DNA of 11,047 nucleotides from Oscillospiraceae bacterium (GTDB lineage Bacteria > Bacillota > Clostridia > Oscillospirales > Ruminococcaceae): NCBI GenBank assembly GCA_020024215.1, contig JAHHUC010000061.1:1-11047 (forward strand), read 5' to 3'. The notes below the pieces were generated by a model. The model saw nothing but the letters and a program-made list of their open reading frames with translations. It did no database searches and was not told where the DNA came from. Position numbers and translations under genes: made by a program. Numbering within the stretch: the stretch's first letter is position 1; each line of letters begins with the position of its first letter. Shown in pieces: positions 7,201 to 11,047 of the stretch.

Positions 7201-8768
7201 AAAGCGTGGAAATATTTACACAGGATAAGGAGCCTATAAAAACACTGGCATTTCATCCTGATGAATACAGCTATTACCTGACTGTTCCCTATGAGATGGA
7301 GGGAGTCAGCTTCAGCCTTCAGCCCAATTTCCAATATGCCACAATAAGTCTTAAAGAGGATGGGGGAATTCTCCCTATACCCGATCAAATAACACCCGGC
7401 ACACCCACAAAGACATATAAGCTTAAACCCTATGGTGAGAGCAAAAGCTTTGAGATCACAGTCACTGCTGAGGACGGAAAAACCCAAAAGACCTACACCT
7501 TTTCTTTCACAAGGGAAAAGCCCAGCTCTGATGCCAGATTAAAGGGACTCACTGTAAAGAATGCAGAGAATTTCAAGCCCATATTCATATCAGATAAAAC
7601 AGAATACACTGCATCCTGCATAGTCGGTGCACCGGGAGTTATAATCACAGCCACCGCAAATCATCCTCATGCCACCATAAAGATAAACGGCGAGGTTGTA
7701 AAAAGCGGAAATCCCTCTGACCTTATTGAGCTTATAAAAATAAAAAGCAAGATACCCATAGAGGTCACAGCTCAGGACGGAGTTACCAAAAAGAAATACA
7801 CAATCGAATTTACAAATGAAAATCTTGTAGAGAGAACCTCCAATGCGGATTTGAAATCTCTTGTGGTAAATTATGGCCAGATGACTCCTAAGTTTAAGCC
7901 TGCGGTTACAGAATATGAAATTGCCACCACCGAGAACACCTATTCTGTGGACATCATACCCAGAGCATCCGATCCTTTGGCAGAGGTAAAGGTATTTTCC
8001 GGAAGCCTTGAGATAGGAGATTACAGCGGAAATTATTCACAGGCATTGGAGGACGGCGAAAATGAGATAACTGTTGAGGTCACCTCGCCGGATAAAAAGA
8101 ACAAAAAAACATATACGCTCAATGTTTACAGAAATGAAGAGGACAAGCTTAAAAATCTTGCACCTTTGACTGCTGATGAAATTGATTTTGAAAATTCCGA
8201 AAATCCCATAGTGGTGATGATAGACGAATATCCGAGAGTTTCGGCAGATGTTTTTGAAACATTGAAGCAATATCCCGAAAAATCTATTATTTTCCAGGGA
8301 AATGACTATTCGCTTACATTTAATGCCAAGGATTTGAACAAGGTTATACCCAAGACTGAAATTTATGATTTCAGAATGTATTTTACCAGCTTGCAAGAAG
8401 AGGAAATTTGGGATATAATGTACGAGAGCTCAAGAAACGATGATCTTACTGACGATTATCTCACCATCTACTTCCCCTATCACGGCTCACTTCCGGGAAG
8501 AGCGGTTTTACGCTTGGGCTTAGGTACAAAATATGCAAATCAGAGGCTGTACTGGCACTATTATAATATGGAGCGTGACAGAATCGATTATTACGGCTAT
8601 TTAGACAGCAACAGCCGAGGAAACGTAGCTGTGTATGTGGATCATTTCTCCACATATATCGCCACAAGAAGGCATTATATAGTCGGCTCTGAAAACAAAT
8701 CCCACATAATAGATGCACAGTATCAACAGCCTGCAAAGCCCAATCCCAATACGGGTGCCGAGATATGA
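4248..8768 (+). CDS. Secreted protein with six cadherin-like repeats and terminal NPNTG motif
   Basis: This 1506-residue protein has a signal peptide (basic MGYKIHKSAR, hydrophobic core about 11-24, likely cleavage after VAA at 30-32). Residues 33-610 are beta-rich and mostly unrecognised; about 320-450 (IKWEW at 358, WQIASIYP near 400, then a GTLTATVSY strand) resembles an atrophied bacterial Ig-like fold. Six tandem cadherin-like beta-sandwich repeats start near 612, 733, 852, 980, 1093 and 1198. Each opens with a variant of 'S-D-A-x-L-K-S-L' and ends with a variant of 'Y-x-x-x-V-x-R-x-x-P'. Residues about 1300-1480 form a C-terminal module with YWHYYN and VDHFSTY, of a type seen at the ends of Firmicutes secreted proteins. 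The chain ends PNPNTGAEI. It is likely an extracellular adhesin or structural surface protein. AAGGGG at 4231-4236 serves the ATG. Its stop overlaps the sortase start, suggesting enzyme and substrate. The exact function is not recognised. Confidence 0.85.
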   Translation: MGYKIHKSARLFSVLAAAMLAVSSTSVMSVAAETAKLEFEKGEGGDNSKAFVLTGRNINMKETLPKGFLSKGISIKNADTNQELPEKNSGISISNDNKAIRIDEKFDPAKGQNTPAHNPALSAKGVYALEGNYYALLAEGTVSEQTSYQGSFEGIIKSQTRSAITEYSRCKIVCTSAETSSAAPRFELVKNTNDDKRTGAFAKYTDDATVSVISISKDVKKKEVSFSISEENNRIEFVMYPKATYDVVTEDMGTSADIGRPKIDPVTQKPTQKEPDSYIRKGTEFDIIFRMPVSNPLLLTVLTPQAAMEEIESEIENCDGVGNTDYIKLGSGDGLNYLTQNFELLRSLTKYSGANFSIKWEWKPTGKLVDGKPVGLDSMTENEKENCRNAIKLSDGNSNWQIASIYPQEDDIVGTLTATVSYTLLGGSSQKTHTTKLPYKNILIRGIGKPVNVEQISQKIGKTDETFTDKTLPKTKTMDAYQGDIPEYKIEPKGAYEYQLRLNMGAKNGSAKYAVIEAEGNTDAISITTQQGAEAYSDYKPGTQIPNIQLDSKTEGLVNMKIRANQLPMDVGKQSVTLTFKFFIPDRNGKVTESSRKFTIRLNMNDSTPSQDSSLKSLTIRDEKDEEIVYPFQSDKFLYSGASTVHIPYNVKKVSFTPNLNDPRGSREIKITVKDSMGKVIDTLTTTNGKRSGAIDMPEVNKVISVIVLSPAQDPREEYWTTYQVDLVRDPPSEDNTLKTLGLYFPDDKSLSKNILGKFDSNVTEYNVMIPYSTDKLRVKWEKSSPQAKGPEINIELEGANPSDPDKQWLTNIKNRFKESGKPTLDLTFTVVSEAEAARTYTIHIRRMDPGKDGTLKSFKVADEDEKEIKFNPSFSPDKNTYTANIPYRTPKIKLSVEPNDSNISNIRIYSKSNKGDPVLEMQKGEVKIGAYTKGLEVFSIDNPEVSNLGYHSFYIEVWAENETDKMEYELRVVREMPSDDASLKSVEIFTQDKEPIKTLAFHPDEYSYYLTVPYEMEGVSFSLQPNFQYATISLKEDGGILPIPDQITPGTPTKTYKLKPYGESKSFEITVTAEDGKTQKTYTFSFTREKPSSDARLKGLTVKNAENFKPIFISDKTEYTASCIVGAPGVIITATANHPHATIKINGEVVKSGNPSDLIELIKIKSKIPIEVTAQDGVTKKKYTIEFTNENLVERTSNADLKSLVVNYGQMTPKFKPAVTEYEIATTENTYSVDIIPRASDPLAEVKVFSGSLEIGDYSGNYSQALEDGENEITVEVTSPDKKNKKTYTLNVYRNEEDKLKNLAPLTADEIDFENSENPIVVMIDEYPRVSADVFETLKQYPEKSIIFQGNDYSLTFNAKDLNKVIPKTEIYDFRMYFTSLQEEEIWDIMYESSRNDDLTDDYLTIYFPYHGSLPGRAVLRLGLGTKYANQRLYWHYYNMERDRIDYYGYLDSNSRGNVAVYVDHFSTYIATRRHYIVGSENKSHIIDAQYQQPAKPNPNTGAEI
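6081..8150 (+). repeat. Array of six cadherin-like beta-sandwich protein repeats
   Basis: Within the large surface protein, six diverged repeats of about 105-120 residues start near bases 6081, 6444, 6801, 7185, 7524 and 7839. Junctions are recognisable by strings such as MPSDDASLKSV and KPSSDARLKGL. The sequences have drifted so far apart that they show no long DNA identity, so they are old duplications rather than an unstable recent array. They match the style of the Firmicutes cadherin-like beta-sandwich family (Pfam PF12733), though they are longer than its usual 85-95 residues. Confidence 0.8.
8732..8768 (+). other. Candidate sortase recognition site NPNTG at the protein's C-terminus
   Basis: The last codons of the surface protein encode PAKPNPNTGAEI and stop. 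NPxTG/N-type motifs are recognised by class B sortases, and a class B sortase gene starts in the overlapping ATGA at 8765. The normal sorting signal also has about 20 hydrophobic residues and a basic tail after the motif; here only three residues follow. The assignment as a functional sorting site is therefore uncertain. Confidence 0.5.
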
Positions 8769-9565
8769 AAAAATTCTTGATAACAGTTTTAATACTTGCA
8801 TTTTTGCTGCTTGCAGCAGCCTTCGGCTATGTCCTCTTCAGTGAAGAGGACCAGCCGCTTAAAAGTGCGGGCGAAAAGCTGGCTTCAATGGCAGGCGGAA
8901 ATTTATCGCAAAAGGTGGATAAAAATTCCGAAAGCTATAAAAAGGAATTGAATGTCAAAAAGGATACGGCTACTGAGGCGGATATTTTAGAGGTTATTGA
9001 CTATGAAAAAAGCAAAAATCAGGATGTTTGTGCCTATCTTAAAATTGACGGCACAAAGATAAGTGATGTTGTGCTGCAATCCTTTGACAACAATGTATAT
9101 TTAAGAAAAAACGAGAAAAAGGAGCCTGATGTTTTCGGCTGTTATTTCGCCGATGCCGACTGCTCTTTATCAACCAGAGATGAGCTGTCCTCCAACACCA
9201 TAATATATGGCCACAGCGATTTGAAGGACAATCCCGACGGCAAGCGGTTCTCACAGCTTTTTAAATATACAGACGAGGGCTTTGCCAAAGAGCACCCTTA
9301 TATAACTCTTGCCACCTTGCAGGATTATATGAAATGGGAAATTTTTTCTGTGTTTTATACAGATACAAGCTTTAATTATATAGAGGCAGAGCCTGCCAAC
9401 GGCGCAGCTTCTTTGTCTAAGCAGGCGATGGAAAAATCTCTCTTTGATTTTGGAATAAGTGTTGAAGAGGATGATAAGATACTCACTCTTTCCACCTGCT
9501 CTGTAAAATACAAAAATGATGGAAACCAGCGTTTTGTTGTTATGGCAAGGCTTGTGGATGAATAG
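8765..9565 (+). CDS. Class B sortase
   Basis: Sortases are membrane-bound cysteine transpeptidases that cut a sorting motif in a secreted protein and join it to the cell wall or to another protein. This 266-residue protein has one N-terminal membrane anchor (about 4-24) with basic residues in front, giving an extracellular catalytic domain. The catalytic triad is visible: His150 in IIYGHSD, Cys245 in LTLSTCS and Arg256 in QRFVV. The segments AYLKIDGTKISDVVLQSFDN and RFSQLFKYTDEGFAKEHPYI are class B in style, and length is normal for that class. The ATG overlaps the upstream stop as ATGA with only a weak ribosome site, so translation is probably coupled to the surface protein. Position makes that protein the likely substrate. 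flgB follows 30 bases later, so a sortase sits between flagellar genes, which is unusual. The class is well supported; the substrate is inferred. Confidence 0.93.
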   Translation: MKKFLITVLILAFLLLAAAFGYVLFSEEDQPLKSAGEKLASMAGGNLSQKVDKNSESYKKELNVKKDTATEADILEVIDYEKSKNQDVCAYLKIDGTKISDVVLQSFDNNVYLRKNEKKEPDVFGCYFADADCSLSTRDELSSNTIIYGHSDLKDNPDGKRFSQLFKYTDEGFAKEHPYITLATLQDYMKWEIFSVFYTDTSFNYIEAEPANGAASLSKQAMEKSLFDFGISVEEDDKILTLSTCSVKYKNDGNQRFVVMARLVDE

Positions 9566-9595
9566 CAATAATACTTAAAGGGAGGAAAAAAGGGT

Positions 9596-9943
9596 ATGGA
9601 TATGAACAAGGGTTCAATAGGCTTTATCAGCGCAGGGCTTAAAGGTCTTGCCATAGAGCAGAAGGCGATCTTGCACAATATTGCCAATCTGGACACGCCC
9701 GGATATAAGGCAAAAAAGGTGAGCTTTGAAAATGTGCTTAAGGATGAGGGCGGAAAATATGACCTCAAGGCAGAGATAGAATCGGATAAAACTGCATCAA
9801 TAAGAGCAGACGGCAACAATGTCAATATTGACACTGAAAGCCTTAAGCTTTATGACAATTATATAAGGCAGCTTTATCTCTTTCAGAAGATAAGCGGAAG
9901 AATGAGCAGCATACGCTACATTCTCAATCAGTCTGCCAAGTAA
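9596..9943 (+). CDS. flgB: FlgB, flagellar proximal rod protein
   Basis: FlgB is exported by the flagellar type III apparatus and forms part of the proximal rod next to the MS ring. The N-terminal helix ends in the rod/hook family signature ILHNIANLDTPGYKAKKVSF (about 28-47). The C-terminal half has ADGNNVNIDTESLKLYDNYI (about 70-89) followed by the packing helix ending in MSSIRYILN. At 115 residues it is slightly shorter than the usual 125-140 because the middle loop is short. GGGAGG at 9580-9585 lies ten bases before the ATG; a second ATG at 9602 is possible but less well placed. No promoter was found in the 30 bases after the sortase gene, so co-transcription with it is likely. flgC follows after 12 bases. 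Confidence 0.94.
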   Translation: MDMNKGSIGFISAGLKGLAIEQKAILHNIANLDTPGYKAKKVSFENVLKDEGGKYDLKAEIESDKTASIRADGNNVNIDTESLKLYDNYIRQLYLFQKISGRMSSIRYILNQSAK

Positions 9944-9955
9944 AGGGGGAGCAGC

Positions 9956-10390
9956 ATGTCAATTTTGAATACTTTTAATATAGTCGGTTCTGCGCTTACA
10001 GCTGAAAGATTCAGAATGGATACAGCTTTGCAGAATATAGCCAATGCCGACAACACAAGGGCGGAAAATGATGAGCCTTACCGCCGCAAGCAGGTCATTT
10101 TCTCTGAGCGTGCGGTGGATTTTAAAAAGGTGCTCAAAAAAGAGGATCTCAAGGTAAACGGCGGCGGAGTGAGGGTGACAGATGTTATTGAAAGCGACAG
10201 GGATTTTGTCCCTGTTTATGACCCGACACACCCTGATGCCAATGAGGATGGCTATGTTATGTATCCGAATGTCAACACAGCAGAGGAGAGGGTGGACCTT
10301 ATAGAGGCTGCAAACGCATTTGAGGCAAACCTTACGGCCCTTTCTCTTGTTAAGTCGCTGGCAATGAAATCCTTGGAAATAGGCAAGTAA
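9956..10390 (+). CDS. flgC: FlgC, flagellar proximal rod protein
   Basis: FlgC polymerises with FlgB, FlgF and FliE into the proximal rod. The 144-residue protein carries the rod signature with the FlgC-specific form LQNIANADNTRAENDEPYRR (about 25-44). It also has VRVTDVIESDRDFVPVYDPT (about 72-91), GYVMYPNVNTAEERVDLIEA (about 99-118) and a C-terminal helix ending MKSLEIGK. Length and all motifs are typical. The ATG at 9956 follows the purine run AAGGGGGAG (9943-9951). In most flagellar clusters fliE and fliF follow flgC; here an unrelated small gene comes next, so the basal-body genes must lie farther on or elsewhere. Confidence 0.96.
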   Translation: MSILNTFNIVGSALTAERFRMDTALQNIANADNTRAENDEPYRRKQVIFSERAVDFKKVLKKEDLKVNGGGVRVTDVIESDRDFVPVYDPTHPDANEDGYVMYPNVNTAEERVDLIEAANAFEANLTALSLVKSLAMKSLEIGK

Positions 10391-10426
10391 GGGCTGTTAT
10401 TATTTTTATATTTTAGGAGCAATTTT

Positions 10427-10882
10427 ATGGAAAGACAGATGGACACAGAATATTTTGGAATACATCTTCAATGCACAAGAGAGGGAAAGCAGGAGTGTCT
10501 CCTCACTGTGAAACAGCTTTTGGAGCTTTGCTTTGCCGCAAAGCATGAGGGCATTTTAAAGATGGACTCCATGCTGGATGATAAAACTCGTTACAGTGAT
10601 AAATTTCTGCGGAAAGCTGTCGCCATGACTACCGAGATATCAAGCTCAGAAAAAATAAGAAAGTGCCTTTACAATTACATAATTTCTTCAAAGCATATAG
10701 CAAACAACCAGTTTTTAAGCGAAATAATAATTACAGAGGCTATGTGCGCTTTGAGTGATGATGAGGATTTGGATTATATTTTTACATATTTGATACCATC
10801 CTATTTTGGAATAGAATATGACAGCGAGGTTGTCAATGTATATCAAAATTATAAAAAAGAGCTTTTGTCACAGGTGATATAG
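10427..10882 (+). CDS. Soluble MotA-like protein, function unknown
   Basis: The 151-residue protein has no signal peptide and no membrane helix. I do not recognise it as a named family. Two stretches look like the cytoplasmic parts of the stator protein MotA. Residues 37-82 (AAKHEGILKMDSMLDD, then DKFLRKAVAM and SSEKIRKCL) resemble the MotA loop 'aRreGlLaLE...ddpFlrkGlqlvvdGtdpe.ir.il'. Residues 97-124 (LSEIIITEAMCALSDDEDLD, then IFTYLIP) resemble the MotA C-terminal segment 'iiEGilaiqeGenPr.ieekLl.fL'. The part between them, where MotA has membrane helices 3 and 4, is only about 15 residues. AGGAG at 10415-10419 lies seven bases before the ATG. Flagellar context supports a role near the motor, perhaps contacting FliG, but this is inference from a by-eye alignment. 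Confidence 0.75.
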   Translation: MERQMDTEYFGIHLQCTREGKQECLLTVKQLLELCFAAKHEGILKMDSMLDDKTRYSDKFLRKAVAMTTEISSSEKIRKCLYNYIISSKHIANNQFLSEIIITEAMCALSDDEDLDYIFTYLIPSYFGIEYDSEVVNVYQNYKKELLSQVI

Positions 10883-10893
10883 GCTCTTAGAAT
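10865..10893 (+). promoter_or_regulatory. Possible sigma-A promoter before the comFB-like gene
   Basis: TTGTCA (10865-10870) and TAGAAT (10888-10893) are 17 bases apart and each match the housekeeping consensus at 5 of 6 positions. The difficulty is that transcription would begin near 10900, inside the ribosome site GAGGTG (10898-10903) of the next gene. The -35 box also lies inside the preceding coding sequence. It may be a chance match. Confidence 0.3.
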
Positions 10894-10908
10894 ATAAGAG
10901 GTGGCGAA

Positions 10909-11047
10909 ATGTCTTCATACGTTAACGTTATGGAGGAATTGGTGGAGGAATCCTATGAAAACGTGAAAAATACACTTAACTGCTGTCAATGCGAGGTCTG
11001 TCATAACGATATCATGGCATACGCATTGAATCTGCTTCCTCCTAAGT
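10909..11047 (+). CDS. ComFB-family protein, 3' end outside window
   Basis: Only the first 46 residues are present. They match the start of the ComFB (late competence development protein) family: an opening NVMEELVEESYENV, a cysteine cluster CCQCEVC (residues 25-31), then the family hallmark NDIMAYALNLLPP. The cysteines probably bind zinc. ComFB is named from the Bacillus subtilis comF operon, and relatives in cyanobacteria have been described as cyclic dinucleotide receptors affecting motility and competence. In a flagellar cluster a second-messenger sensing role is plausible but unproven. GAGGTG at 10898-10903 lies five bases before the ATG. The gene follows the MotA-like gene by 26 bases. 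Confidence 0.85.
   Translation, partial: MSSYVNVMEELVEESYENVKNTLNCCQCEVCHNDIMAYALNLLPPK

Noticed and set aside
8760..8830. A -1 frameshift fusing NPNTGAEI to the sortase N-terminal helix, which would complete a sorting signal
   Set aside because: The join does place a hydrophobic helix after the motif, but there is no slippery site before the stop. The fusion would also put the sortase domain in the cytoplasm. An ATGA overlap for coupled translation explains the arrangement.
10373..10403. Possible sigma-A promoter (TTGGAA, then TATTAT) before the MotA-like gene
   Set aside because: The spacer is 19 bases and the -35 box matches only 4 of 6 positions; the region is AT-rich enough for this to arise by chance.

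Overview
The window is a compact flagellar gene cluster, all on the + strand, from a low-to-moderate-GC Gram-positive bacterium. A member of the Clostridia, possibly near Oscillospiraceae or Lachnospiraceae, fits best. This rests on strong AGGAGG-type ribosome sites, heavy use of ATA and AGA codons, a class B sortase, and a flagellar gene set typical of motile Firmicutes. The taxon is inferred from style, not from a marker gene.

Layout. (1) At 3-452 is the 3' part of a small helical protein resembling the FlgN/FliT export chaperones. (2) At 453-479 is a good sigma-28 (FliA/SigD-type) promoter, followed by fliD (514-3681, a filament cap of 1055 residues, about twice the usual size) and fliS (flagellin chaperone). 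A strong intrinsic terminator at 4095-4130 closes this unit. (3) A second sigma-28-type promoter at 4133-4159 sits directly behind the terminator. It precedes a 1506-residue secreted protein with six tandem cadherin-like beta-sandwich repeats ending in an NPNTG motif. A class B sortase gene overlaps its stop codon. (4) After only 30 bases come the rod genes flgB and flgC. Then comes a 151-residue soluble protein that looks like the cytoplasmic parts of the stator protein MotA without its membrane helices, and the start of a ComFB-family gene cut by the window end.

How the parts fit. FliD caps the filament, FliS escorts flagellin, and FlgB/FlgC build the proximal rod, so the core is ordinary flagellar assembly. 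The unusual part is a large surface protein and its likely sortase embedded in the cluster, apparently read from a flagellar sigma factor promoter. This suggests a surface adhesin or wall-anchored structure made only by flagellated cells. The putative sorting signal lacks the usual hydrophobic anchor and charged tail. The MotA-like and ComFB-like genes may add motor control or second-messenger sensing. All of this is inference from sequence and context.

No tRNA, rRNA, CRISPR array, insertion sequence or riboswitch was seen. No gene-free stretch exceeds 300 bases; the longest (4069-4247) holds the terminator, a promoter and an AT-rich leader.
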